Assembly (NCBI GenBank): GCA_028622995.1
Contig: JAJQJQ010000002.1
Span: 868,001 to 932,000, forward strand
DNA from: Panagrolaimus kolymaensis
Taxonomy: Eukaryota > Nematoda > Chromadorea > Rhabditida > Panagrolaimidae
Direction of reading: 5' to 3'
DNA length: 64,000 nt
A program made the position numbers and the translations under genes. Shown here piece after piece: positions 1 to 13,216 of this stretch (within the stretch, counting starts at the first letter, position 1; every line of letters starts with the position of its first letter). A model generated the notes under the pieces. That model worked only from the letters and a program-made list of their open reading frames with translations. It had not been told where the DNA came from and searched no databases.

Positions 1-1227
1 CAATCAAGCTGTTTTACATATTTTTCTTGCATAATTTAAAATTTTTAATCAACAAAAAAAGGTCACCACTTTTTTTGCTTAAATTCAAATTACTTTTTTT
101 TTTCATTCCATTGCTTGCTTGCTCTCTCTTTGATCCTCTTTGCTTTTCTTTACTTTATTTTTTATTATTATTTTGCATTGCATTGCGCTACCAGCCAACC
201 AACCATCTGACTAAATACATATACAGTTTAGTTTTTCACAAAGCGCCTCAACTTAAAAAAAAATAGTTCCATTTTTTGACTGACCACAAAGAAAACAGAA
301 AAACCAGTGAACACTTTTTTTGCGCATTAAAAAAATTTATCTTCGTCATCTCCTTCTCCCTCTTTTTTGAGTAGAATGAACGTTGACCATCGACTTTTTT
401 TTGCGTATGGGATCGTACAAAAGCAAACGTTTGTGTATGTGTATTTTTGTACACAAAAATTTTCATCTTCTTTTCTGTCATCTATCAAAAAAATAATTTG
501 AAAAGAAAAAAGGAAAAAAAGAATTTTGTCGGCATGTTTAAACCATTTTTTTTCAAACCAATTTTTTCTACAAAAAAAACTATATTTTGCAGCAAACAAA
601 AAAATAAATAAGATCGGCTGCTTGCTATTTGATAATGGTGAGAAAAATTGTATGCTGCGCAAAAAAAATAATAAAAAATAAAACTAGAATTGATTTAAAA
701 CTTCGCCGAATGCTGAAACGATGATGAGAGAGCAATTGGTCAAATTGAGATCACAACCATGACTCAACAATCCCTTCTTTTAGGTTTTTTTTCGTTAACC
801 TTCGTCTATGTTGATCTTCAAACAAAACGAAAAAAAACAACCAATGCAATTTTAGCCTTTTTTTTCTCACAAAAAGAAAAAGTAAACTTTTCGTTTTTCA
901 TTCGTTCCTACTAACTAGCATCAGCTAACACATTATTCTCAACAACAAAAAATTCTAATATAAACTATCGCATCTTTTAAACTTGCTTCCATATTTTTTT
1001 TGCTTTCTTCAAACACAAAATCTGTATATACCAAAAATAAAACACTCACACATATATATATAGACACTTTACGTTTCGTTTCCTTTCATTCCCTTTTTCT
1101 TCTTCCATCCCCCTCATATTTTTGCAAGATGGCTTTCAAAAATGGATAAAAAAAACAAAGCCAATTTAAGAAACAGCTGTAAGAAAAAAAAGCTAACATT
1201 TACATTGAAAAAAATGATGCCACTTAC
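1..1227. other. Intron of the FNDC3-like gene, left edge
   Basis: The donor at 1227 (GTAAGT on the minus strand) opens an intron with no acceptable next exon before base 1. The stretch holds poly-A and poly-T runs and no coding-like frame on either strand. Confidence 0.5.
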
Positions 1228-2662
1228 CACCACTCCTCCAACATTTGAACGAGTTGCGGTTGATGCGGGTGAAAGAATGACGTGTTGTAAGCGTCCCTGA
1301 AAAAAAAAAGGAATAAATTTTTAACTGAGTTAATGAAAAAAGAAAGAGAAAGAAATTCTATGTTATTTTTTTTTTATCGGAATTTGCCTTTTCTTTCTTT
1401 ATTTATTTATTATTGCAATTGCCCTTTTTTTGTTTGCGTCGAAGAATGCCGGCATTTCCAAAATAGAAATTATTTTAAAAAAAAACTTGAAACTCAAAAA
1501 AAATAAAATATAGAAAAGCAAAAAAATAATGAAATAATGCTCGAATAACCTTTTTTGCAGTTTTAAAAAAAGGGCAATGACCTAAAAGAAAATAGCAAAG
1601 TTTAAAACACAACAATAAACTCACTTGTTCATCAAGTATTTGTTGAACCAAATGTCCTGGTGGTACACGTAATGGTAAAGCATTAGGTGGATTTGAATTA
1701 CCACCAATCATTCGAATTGTTGCAGGACCTAAAAAAATATGCATTTTAAATATTTAGCTTATTTTATGGGTTTAATTAAAAGTTATTGACATACCACGAA
1801 TTTGTTTAACATCCGATCCAATATTTATGCTTAAAGTTTCCCCAGCCTGTATATGAACAAAAACATCATGTTTTCCATTATCTGGTGGTGGCATGGGTAA
1901 ATTATTTGGTACTCCAGCGGTTATGGGATTCGATGGAGTTCCATTTGGAGTGGTTTGAGAATTTGTTGATACTCCTGATAGTGGAGTTATTGGAGCTTGG
2001 GACATCGTCGGTCCAGCCGAGATGATTGTTGATGGTTGGGTTGGTGGTTGAGATTGTCGAGTATCATAACCATTTACCATTGCTGCTGTGGTTGTTGTTG
2101 CTACAACTGATGGGGATGGTACTGACCCTGCCGGAACTGTCATAGTATATAATGGGCGTAAAGGCATTTGTAAATTACCTTGTTGTAATCCGCCTGCTGC
2201 AATTGATAATGGTGGCGGTAGCGGTGGTGGATGTGGAATTGTTGTTGGAGCCCAATGACGAGGATGTTGATGTTGCTGTTGCTGTTGTGGAGGAGGATGA
2301 GGATAGCGTTGATGTTGTGGAATATGTTGATGATGATATACATGTTGATGAATTATTCCATTAGGTAATGGCGGAGGTTGTTGTTGTGGAACAATTGGTG
2401 GTCCAGCACCTGAATCACGTGAATCACTATCAAGTGATGATGCATCGGATTCGTGTTTATTCGTCATTCCAGATCCACCAACTCCACTGGATGATCCACA
2501 ATCGGATGAATCTTGTTGAATTGGGGATGATTGGTGTTGAGAAGAGGATGAAGATTGTGGTGGAGTAGTTGATTGTGGGGTTGTTGGAGCATATGAGAAT
2601 ACACCAGTGCTTACAAAATGATTATATGGTGTTACTGGTGGTTGTTGAGTTGTTGTCGTCAT
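1228..2662 (-). CDS. FNDC3-like protein, N-terminal part (partial gene)
   Basis: Three exons are visible: 2662-1795, 1728-1625 and 1296-1228, joined in phase (donors GTATGT, GTGAGT, GTAAGT; acceptors TTTTTTTAG and TTTTCAG). The first 250 or so residues are low-complexity, rich in P, Q, H, S and T. They are followed by a segment with HDVFVHIQAGETLSI, RGPATIRM, PPNALPLRVPPGHLVQQ and LQHVILSP, which matches my memory of the conserved N-terminal region of fibronectin type III domain-containing protein 3 (FNDC3). FNDC3 proteins carry many FN3 domains and a C-terminal membrane anchor; those exons would lie to the left of base 1. The start at 2662 is the first ATG after an in-frame stop-rich stretch, and untranslated upstream exons in the 8 kb gap cannot be excluded. 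Homology is inferred from these short motifs only. Confidence 0.72.
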
Positions 2663-5600
2663 AATTTTTTTATCTAATTAAATATCAAAAATAATTTTGA
2701 ATCATTAAAATAAATATAAAAATTTGTTTAATAAAAATTTGATGATGATGTGAGAGAGGGACGTATGAAATGCACAGAAGAGTAAAAAATATTATAATAA
2801 TTAAATGACGACACCAGCAACTTTTTTAGCCTCGCCTCAGGGCTAGAAAAAAAAAATTATTAATCAAAAAAATATAATAACAGACTTGAAACATACACGA
2901 ATGGAACGCGTGAAATGGATTTAAAAAAGGTATGAATGAATGAAAGCACAGGGAAAAGGATAATGTGTTGCCTCTGCAACGGCACGACGAAGAAAGGAAA
3001 GCGCAAAAAACGAACACGATGAAAAAGTACAAATTTAGGAAAGAAAAAAAGAAGATTTATAAACAAAAAATAAAATACATTAACTTTTGCAGCCAACCAG
3101 CAAGCAAAGCAAAAAAAAATATGGAGAGAAAGGAGCAAAGGCTAAAGAACCACAAAATAAAAAATAATAATAAATATCTTTAAAAAAAGATAAAAACAAA
3201 ACAAAAAAGAGAAAGTGGCAGTAATGTCTTAAATATAAAAAATAAATATAAGAGAGACGACGACTTCATTAAACCTAAATAGGTTCACATACACATACAT
3301 ACGCTTGATAGAGGGATGAATGTGGATGATGATGATGTGGTGGTGGAGCCTTGTTCAACACAAACAACAATATATGTATATGAATTTCTTTCTCCTCCTA
3401 CTTTTTTTTTCTTCTTCTTCATCATCGTCGTTCTTCTATTAAAGAGATAAAAGCAACACAGATGGAAGAAAAAAAAAATGAAGAAGACCCCGTCTCTTCA
3501 TGTTGTTTGTTGCACATATTCATTTATGCTGCTTCTATGCTGCCATTGCTGGCTGATGCGTGGCAAGCGTGTGTATGTATATTTATTTGCCTTAAGGCCA
3601 AGAAACGCCGGAAGTAAGAAACGACGTCAGTTTTTTTTTCTTCTTCAACATTAACAGCAGCCTGATGACTTGCGCTGCTTCTACTTTTCAACAACTACCA
3701 CCACTGCCAAAAAAAAATATGTACTCCTCTCATCGCCATCGCCCAGAGCCATTACGATGGAGCGTAGTGGAGCTCGTTTTTATTGGCAAATTGCTTTTGC
3801 GTGGAAAACCTTTTTTGTGTCAAAAAAAGGAAGAAAAATAACAATATATATCAAAAAATGAAAAATAAAAATAAATTGAAGCCAAAAAAGCAAAATTGAA
3901 AAAAAAAAGAAGAGAATTGAGCCCTCAAAAAAGACCTGAACAACCAACTAACTGATGATGACTGACTATGGAGGGTGATGAAGAAGAAGGCTCATGTTTG
4001 ATTTGTTTGATTGTGTTGCGCGGAGGCGGAGTCATCAACTATATTTTATCCACGTGTGACAAATATAACTTCAGACATCCCTCTCTTTCTTTTTTGAAAT
4101 TGATAAATGGAAAAAAAACAGCTATAATAAATGTTAAAATTCGATGGTAAAATTAATTCAAAAGGTATTCCTTGATTTTTGACCATATTGTTTTTCAATT
4201 AAATTTTTCTCTAAGAAAGGTAGTAAAAACATGGTTTTTATCAAAAAAGCCAAAGATCCTTTTAAAAGTATAAATTATTTTTTTATAAATACAACAAGTA
4301 AAAAAAATCTTTGACTTATGGTAAACAATGTACCCAAACTTTACTGCGAATTTTAACCTTTCATTCCGAAATCAAATAGCTTGTCGTGAAACAAATGTTA
4401 GTCAATTGGATATTTCTAAACCCATTGCCTCCATAAAAAATAATTTTAGGGCAAATTAGTAACACGTTTCATTTTTCTCCACTCAAGACGTAAGATGACG
4501 TAAACATAAGAAATGGAAAAGAAATAATGAGATAGCCATAAAATTTAATATAACAAAAAAATATTCTCATTAATTTATGTGAAAAAGCATTATTTTATTA
4601 TTATTAAAAAAATAACAAAAGACATGGAAAAAATAATAACCAACCAATACACGTTATTTTATGCGCAAAATAAAAAAAAAGAAAGAGAGGGCAAAGAAGC
4701 AAGCTAAATAAAAAAAAAAAAAGCCCACAAGCATATTTCTTCTCGTCTTCATCATCATCAAAGGCTATTAGGCGGAAGAAAGAAGAAAGATGGATGAAAG
4801 AAAAGGAGAAGGGACAACGGACACTCACTCGTCTTCTTCTTCTTCCTTGGTGGTAGTGCCAGTGGGGAAAAAAGTGTCAAGCTTAAGCTTTAACATTAAC
4901 AAAAGTGAAAAAGGGAAAGAAAACTTTTTTTCTTTTTTCAACAAAAAATTTTCTCTTAAATTTTCGTTGTCTTTAAAATTTGTCGGGAGGGAACTTTTTT
5001 TTAGCGAGAGCAAGCTTTAAAGCTTTTTTGTAAAGAATGGATGGATGAGAACGGACATTTTTTAAATGCAAGCAAGACCAAGACCAGGCGGACGACAACT
5101 ACACTGCCATTGGGCAAGTTTATTTTTTTGTTCTTCTCGCAAATGTCCGTTTTTCTTTTAAGAACAAAACCAAAAATCCGCAAACAAGCTAGCGACACAC
5201 ACATATAAACAAACACTCATTCAAATGAATGTGCATCTCGCATCAACATCGAGACACGATATGCTTTTGCTTGCAAGAAAACAATTGGGGACAGCTGAGT
5301 CGGCGGCTAACACAACAACAAAATAGAAAGTGAAGACCACGATAGAAGTGAAGGATAACGAACAGCAGTACTTCTGGACTACTACTAACTAAGCGAATGA
5401 CTGACTGCGCAGCACCACGTCTGGCACATTTTTTTTATTTTAGCTTTTTTTGCATAAGCTTCGACGACTCACTCCCATACAAACAAATTTTTTCTTCTTC
5501 TAAAAAATTAACCAAAAACGCGCGCAAGTGTTCGGGTTTTCTCCATTCTTTTTCTTCTCTTTTCGTTTTTTTAGTCTTAATTTTGCTTGCCTGCCTCACG

Positions 5601-8600
5601 TAAAACACAGACTAAACCAAAAAAGAAAGAAAAATATATATTAAACGAACGTCGCTGGAAAAAAAAATTTTTGAGAGAAGAAAAAAAGGCGGAGCTTTTT
5701 TCTTTTCATGATTTTGCAGCACTAAAAAAACCTCTTCTTTACGGGTTTTAACTTTTTTTTCCTTTTCTCTATCTCTATTTTCTATTTCAAGGCTCACAGT
5801 CATTTTTTATTTTCAGAAAAGCGATAAACTGACGACAACAGTATCAAAAAAAAAATAAATAGCAGCGTCCTTAAGAGGAGACGACGACGACAACAACGAC
5901 GCTAGAAACGGCAGCAGTACTGCTAGCAAAAAAATTTAAAAAAAAAGGGATATGTATATTTTAGTCTTTGTGGTTGTTGTTATGCTGGCTTCACTTATTC
6001 ATTCTTCTACTTGGTTGCGCCCACGGGGTTTTCTTTTTTAGTAATGCCGAAAAATGACTGAACGAGAAATGACGTCGTTTCTCTCTATGATGTCGAAGAG
6101 GGGAAAACAAAACAAAAAAAGCATGCGCATGCTCAGAAATTGAGATAACATTGCATTGAGAGAGAAACCCAACCAAAATAAAGTAAAATAAAGCTTTATA
6201 TATGGGTATGATGAGAAAGGCAACAAAAAAAGAAAGTAATTCGTCAGAATTTAAACGCAATTCGAAAAAATAAATGGCAGCCCTCTAAAAAAGGGAACTT
6301 GCTTGCTGCTTGGTTTCATTACTTAAATTACTTTGTTATTATAATGGCAGAAGTAAGCAGCAAACTAAAAGTTTAATAAAAACTTAAAATACCGTAAAAA
6401 CAAATGCACTTTTAAGGGGGGACATGCAAAATAATACCCAAGAAAATTGGAATAATAAATAATAATAATAAAAAGTCAATGGTCCGGTTTTTTTTTATTA
6501 AACGCATACATACGTCAAAAATGTGGGGATGAAGACGAACATGAGTTTTTATTTTAAATGTTGTTTGATAAACCACAACAAAATAAAGTGAGTGGGTTTA
6601 TTTGTATTCCCGTTGCAGGTGTAAATTATTATCCAACAACAATAACAAACATAAAACATGCAAAAAATAAAAAAGAAACAATGGAGGCAAAAGGCAAAAA
6701 AAGGCAATGTTCTTTGACTTTTTTTTGTTCCTCCTACACTTTTTAATATTTAGAAAAAAAACTTCTGTTCTCACGCCTTTTTTAACTAATAATATTCCTT
6801 TGGGAGGAAATGAAACATAACATTCCATCATTTTTATTTTATTTTACAGTCAGCGATAGCGATCATCACCTTTAAAAATAACAAAAAAAGTTTCAAGCGT
6901 TATCAATTTTTTTTAAAGATTGAGGCAAAAGGAACAAAAAAGTAAACATGTTATGGTCAGTAAAAAAAGAAGCTGTGAAAAAAAAAGAAGACAAAAACAA
7001 ATAACAAACTTTAAAGTTTATAAACACAAGACAAGAAAAAAGTTAGTCACTCGTGTGTATGTTTTTAAGTTTTAAAAATTTGAGACAAAGCTGTCAGTCG
7101 AAAAAGCATAGAAATAGACAGGCTTAATCACCTCTTTACTAACGTGAGAGATTTTTTTTTGTTATTCGACTAAAAGTCAAAAAACTTTTCCAATGAAGCA
7201 ACTAAAAAAAATCTCTGTTGATCAAAAAAAGAAGAAACGGCGGCCAAATGTTTTGTTGTTGTGTTTCAGACTATTTTCTAATCTAATCAAAAGATGAATG
7301 CCAATCAGTTAGCCTCCAGCAAGCATAAAGAGGATGAGGACAAAAAGCATTTTTTTTCTTCTCTTCTTCTAAACAACTTTTGATCGTGACTCATCAGCCT
7401 CACATTCTCTCTTCGCTTTAGATGTTCAACGACCTACATATTTTTTTTTCTTTCACAAAACATTTGAATCAAAAAAAAACATTAAATAAAATAAAACACA
7501 TACGTGTTTGAACAAAAAGCTTTATTTTTTCAATAAAAAAAAGAATTGCAAGCAAGTGATCAATTTTATTTTGGAGGAAAAAACTCCTGAAGTAAAAAAA
7601 TGAAAATAATTTATCGGCAGCTTTTAGAGATGAGTATAGAAAAGAGGAAAAAATGAGTATTACTTTTTGTTGATAAAAAATATATATTTTTTTACGAACG
7701 AACAAAGATGAAGAAAAAAAAATTGTTGAAATGAATTGAATGGAATTCAATTTACAATTTTGACGTGTTTGATCAACACCACCAGCAACAACAACAACAG
7801 TATGTAATAGCCCAAACTAAACCAATGAGAAAAAAATAAATAAAACGAAACCAAAGAGAGGAGACATTAAAAAAATATATTTGAGAAACACGAAGAAATA
7901 AATTTGAGATGGAAGAAGGAAGAAAAAAAACTAGATGAATAACAAGTTAGTTAGTTTTTTTATGTTTTCTTTTCCACAAAATATTTCTATTCTTTCTTTT
8001 TTTATTTGAAAAATAAAGAATTAAAAATAAAAAAAGAACAAGAGAAAAAGATGACAATTTAAGTTTTTATATTAATAAAAAAAGGTTTTAAAAAATTAAA
8101 TTTTTTCTTTGAGGCACGAAAGAAGAAAGCGATGCATACAAAAAGGTAGTCTTCAATCACCCACAACTTCGTTCCTTTTTCTTCTTTCTTCTACTGGTGG
8201 CTATAAATAGAAGAATGCCCTTTTTGAGGTTATTTAATTGATAGAAATGAAAAAAAGTCGTCTCTCTCATACAAAAAGAATATTTTCGCTTTTATTTTTT
8301 GTATGTGTGTTAAACACATTGAAAATAAAAAAAGGGTACCACGCATGAAAACTTTTTTTTTTTTCCTTTTTCGTTTTTTTTCTTCCTTTCACGGACATCC
8401 GTGATGAGAGACGTTTTGATGAGAACAAAAAAAAATGGAATTGGGAGGAGGCCGATCAAAGTCGCACTTGAACAATTTTTGAGCCATCATCATCGCTTTC
8501 ATCGTTGTCGTCGTGGTAGTAATACAAAAGAGGAGAAAAAGAAAAGCTTTGATTGCTCTGTCATATTTTTTTTTATTTTTGCGCAAGAAGAACTCCGCCT

Positions 8601-11305
8601 TTAGATCTTTCTTTATTTTATTTTTTTATTTTTGACCATCGTCATTGAACGAACGAAATATATGCAAGCAAAGAAGAGAGAGAGAGAAACCCTTCTCCGA
8701 TATTTTTTTTTAATTTTATTTTAAAGCAAAGCGCTATTTCTGCTACCAACCAAAAAGGAGAAGAATGGTATTTTTTGCACAAAATTTTTTTAAAACTTCG
8801 TTTTTATTTTTGTTCGAAACGAAGAGAAAAAAATGGAGGCGAGAAACATTTAACTCTTTTTTAACCAATGAAAAAAAAATAATAAAAGAATTTTAGAAAG
8901 AAATCAGTCATTTTCTGACGACGACGACGCGGTCATTGCTTTCGGTGGTGATCGTCCGACGACGACGATAATGAAAAACTAACCAACAGCACTAACGACT
9001 ACAACGACGAGACGTGATCGGGTTGGAAAAAAATGCGAATATCGAAGGAGAAAAAAGGGGTTTTTGCGCAGTAAAAGCGCGAAGCAAAGCAAAAAAAGGG
9101 CGCCCCCATCTATGTCCTCCTCTTCTCCTTCATCTTTTTTTCTTCGTGTTGATTTTTTTTTATATTTTCCATCATCAAATATATATGTATATCTAGGTCA
9201 ACGGAGAAAGGGGCCAAGCAAAAGAAGAAGAAGGGGGAGACAGAGCTCAGCTCACTTCTCTGGTACCGGTCGCCGCTCAATGGAGTGGAGATGGATGACG
9301 ACGGAAGCAAAAAGTAAAGCAACGATAAAAAAAATGAAGAAAAAAGAAGGGCGATCAATGTGATGGCGGCGGTGGCGGCTGCGCAAAACTGCGTGTAACA
9401 CAAACACGTTGAAAAATTTCTTCCTTCTTTTTACGGATAAAAAAAAAGATGAGAGAAGATTCCATTCTTTTCAACAACAACAAAAAAATTCTTTTGACAT
9501 CCTCTAAAGCTCTCTTTTTTTATCCACACACACATACCCTTATCGGTCGTCGGTCGATGGTGGTCATGCAAAAATTATTTTTCACAAAAAAAATTTCAAA
9601 GAAAAACAATTATGCCTAGAGGCGATCAAAATTCCATAATAAAAATAGGATTAAAAAAATCAGAAAAAATAAAGTCTTTTTTTCGTTTAGGTCACACAAA
9701 TTTTTTTTAACAATCTCCATGCTTTTTGTCATTGGATAAATATCAGAAGATCAGCTGACGACGAACAATAATGCTTTGATGGATGACAGTCATAAATGCG
9801 TGTGCAACAACAACATGTTCAAACACGGATATCCATGGATGAAAAAGAAAAAAGAAGAAGAGAGAAAGAATTTTTCTACGATATATAAATGTTGCTTGCT
9901 TGTACACAAACTAAAACTAGAAAAAAATGTGGTAGTAGTAGACGTGGAACAACGTGGCAAAAAAAATATATTAAAAAAGGAGAGAAAAAATGTGGGAGGG
10001 ATCAAAATTGACAACAATAAATATTTAAAAAAACCGTTGTCGCGTCTTCAAAAAAAACTTTTGTTACAAAAGAGATAGGATTCAAAAATTGAACAATTCG
10101 GCCACCCACTGTTATTGCAGAATAGAAGAAAAAAAATTTGAACATTTTTGTCTACATAAGAAAATTGCCCGAAAAGAAAAAACAACAACATGCTGCTGAT
10201 AAGACAAGAGAAAAACACTCCAATCACTTGAATGTTTTTTTTTTACTCATTGGAATGTCATCTCAGAGAATTGAGTGTAAAATTGATAAAGCTATGAAGA
10301 CTAGAATTATTTTTTTTTGTATGGTAAAATGCCACTCATAAAGAAAAAGAATAAAAAGGGCTAATTAATCTTATCATCAGTTTATTTTAGGTAAACAAGG
10401 CCGCCAAGAAAGGTCTTAAAAGACTATGATGAGATTCAGTAGATTTGTAGCGAAATGGTCATTTGACGACGACCTTCGGGGTCAAAGATTTGTCCGTTTT
10501 TTGTAAATCAATTTTTTAACCTTCAAAAAAGAAAAGTTTAAGAAGACCCAAGATACTCTCAATTTTATCACAAAGCTATGGAAAAAGGTCAGACATTCAA
10601 AAAGAAAAAAGCATCGACGAAAAGCTCCATCCCATTTTTTTCCAAGTACAAAGTATCATTTTATTTTAAAAAAATGATTCATCGATGATAATCAACAACA
10701 AATGTGTGTAATGCTTTTTTAAATACAAAATATTGCGTTTTTTTTGTTTGTTGCTGATCTTTTTTTCTGTTACCCATCCCTTCATTAATATAAGAAAACA
10801 AAAAATATCTAGAGGCTTTGAATAGTAATCATCGATGAGGCATCGCATAAGCTAATCTCAATCTTCTTTTTTTGTTGTAAGTTTGTTGCAAAAAATATCA
10901 TATTAAAAAATGACACAAGTAATGCACACGCTTCAAACATAAACATATAATATCAAAAGAAGAAGGAAATGTGTGGTCGTACCACAACAAAAAGGTCAGT
11001 AGTTGGTTGGAGAATTTAAATTGGACACATACATAGATACACACAAGAAAGATACACATACATTCCAAAACATTTATATTTTTGATGGTGGAAAAACATG
11101 AACACCAAAAATAAGGGTAAATTTTGCATGCAAAATGCGTATTAACCCGCAGGGGAATTTAAATGTTGTTATTTATTGTGTTTTTTCTAGAAAAAATAAA
11201 CATCAAAATTTGAAAAGATGATAATATCAAAACATCATTGATTATTTATTTCAACTTTTTATTTATTTATTTTGATGTCTTCAAAATTCACCATTATTCT
11301 CTCAA
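2663..11305. other. 8.6-kb gene-poor, simple-sequence-rich region
   Basis: No exon pair with coding-like composition is visible on either strand. The open frames here are lysine/phenylalanine/serine-rich translations of A and T tracts. The region has hundreds of A or T runs of 6-10, and local GAT, CTT and GAC/CGA trinucleotide runs (for example near 3325-3350, 3405-3435, 5880-5900, 8918-8970). It lies between the divergent FNDC3-like (minus) and PNPLA (+) starts, so it may contain both promoters and 5' untranslated introns. It ends at the lipase start ATG. Confidence 0.55.
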
Positions 11306-12941
11306 ATGTCGATTGTGTTTAGAAAGGCGCTACTTTTTAATCCATGGAATCCAAGAATGATATTTCAAAGAGAATTTTTCTGGAAAACATTTAACGAAAC
11401 TCCTGGAATACCAATAGGTGAAAGAAAGTTAGAAATTAAAAGTAAGTCCCTTATATTTACAAACTTTTTAGATCCTAGCAAAAAAAAAATTGGGTTTCTC
11501 GTTTATCATTTTTTTGAACGCAGGATTATGAATTTTATTTTCACACGAATTAATCGCGCCTCTCTCGCTTCTTTCTAAAATTTGAATGAATTTTTTTTTT
11601 CTTCATTTCGCCATTTCTTAAACTTTCTTTTGACACTTGCAAGCTGACAAATAACTAACTGATTATGAAAGAAGAAAAAAAGAAAAAAGATGATTCAAAA
11701 TCACCAACTGTTTCAGGCAAAGAAGGACAACAGAAAATAGTACGTTCATCATCTGCTGAAAGTATCAATGTCGAACCATCAGAACTTCCTCCTTTACCTA
11801 AACCAAATCAAGAACATATCCATATTGGAGTTTCTAATCGACTACCACGTGAATTTGCTCTTTCTTTTTCTGGATGTGGCTTTCTTGGAACATATCATTT
11901 TGGTGTCATGATTTGTTTTCAAAAAAATGCTAAGGTAATTACTTTTTACATATATTCGTCATTTTTATTACAAACTTATCTTTTTAGAAATTGATGTCGC
12001 AAGTTACTCGAGTTGCTGGTGCTTCTGTTGGTTCATTGGCTGCAACTTTAACTGTATTATGTCCTGATAGACTTGAAGAAAGCCTTGCCTTACTTTATGA
12101 AGTTGCTGATGAACTCAATTCTCTGACTTTTGGTGCAATGACTCCGGGTTTTTACATTAATGAAAGAATTGCTGGTATCGCTCAACGCTTTTTACCTGAA
12201 GATATTTCACCTGCTCAACATAAGCTTTATATTTCACTTACTCGTAATAAGGTATGTTTAAAAGAAATATATGAACCATTTGTTACAATACCATTCATGC
12301 TCTAATTAACTTTTATCGTTATTCTAATTCCACTAAATTTCAGGATAAAATGAATAGAATTGTCTCAACATATCCTGATCGTGCTTACTTAATAAAATGT
12401 TTATTAGCAAGCTGCTTTATTCCTATTTATTCTATGGGTTACTATGGCATTCCTCCAGATATTGATGGTGAAGTACGTTTCTTGCATTATAATATAGATT
12501 TTTTAACTTCCTTTATTTTTTAGCAATACATTGATGGTGGATATACAGAAAATCTTCCAAACTTTAAGGTTTTATTTATCTCTCATTCAACGACACATCA
12601 TCAACTTCCGTTCATTTTTTAGGATATTTACACGGTAACAATCTCACCATTCAGTGGATCTGCAATGATTTCTCCACATGATCAAAGCCTGTTTGAATGG
12701 AAAATGAAACTTGGTAATCAGCAATTAAAAGTATCTCTTTTTTCTCTAAATGATTTATATCGGATATATGTTTATAATCGGATTATAGGTCAACATGCAT
12801 AACATTATCAGAGGTGCACAAGCGCTATTTCCACCATCAAGTAAAACTTTGCACATTTACTATGAAATGGGATATCGTGATGGAATGAGATTTCTACTGA
12901 ATAATGGGTTTCTTGAAAGAAAAATGGGGACTGAAGTATAA
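11306..12941 (+). CDS. Patatin-like phospholipase / ATGL-family lipase
   Basis: Seven exons: 11306-11441, 11717-11934, 11988-12251, 12344-12472, 12524-12568, 12623-12730, 12789-12941, giving about 350 aa. The patatin hallmarks are all present: a glycine-rich oxyanion motif (SGCGFLG, near residue 96), the nucleophile elbow GASVGS with Ser near residue 130, and the catalytic Asp in DGGYTENLP near residue 253. The later motifs TISPFSG, ALFPPSS and YRDGMRFL match the PNPLA2/PNPLA4 (adipose triglyceride lipase) group, which hydrolyses triacylglycerol or retinyl esters at lipid droplets. It stops soon after the patatin fold, so it is shorter than human ATGL and closer to PNPLA4 in extent. An alternative start at 11665 reads into exon 2 in the same frame. 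The poly(A) signal is probably the AATAAA runs at 13021-13037. Confidence 0.88.
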
Positions 12942-13216
12942 GAAGCAAATATTTAATATTGTGATTTTATGACACTGACACCGGTAAAATTTGATACAAT
13001 GTGATTTCTTATATGTATGTAAATAAAAAAGAATAAAGTATTAAAGAATGAAAAGCGTAGTTTTGGATAAATCAATGGATTACGATAATGTCGTTTCATT
13101 AAAAAATATCTAAAGACTTCTTACTCTTTTTTGCAAAGAAAAGAGAGATACAAATAGAAGGATTGTATTTTACAATTGTGTTTTGAAGGAAATGTGCTAA
13201 TAACTTTTTATTAACA

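Noticed and set aside
9014..9403. Overlapping open frames of about 100 codons on both strands
   Set aside because: Low-complexity Lys/Arg/Ser or Phe/Ser translations of purine-rich sequence, without splice partners or domain pattern.
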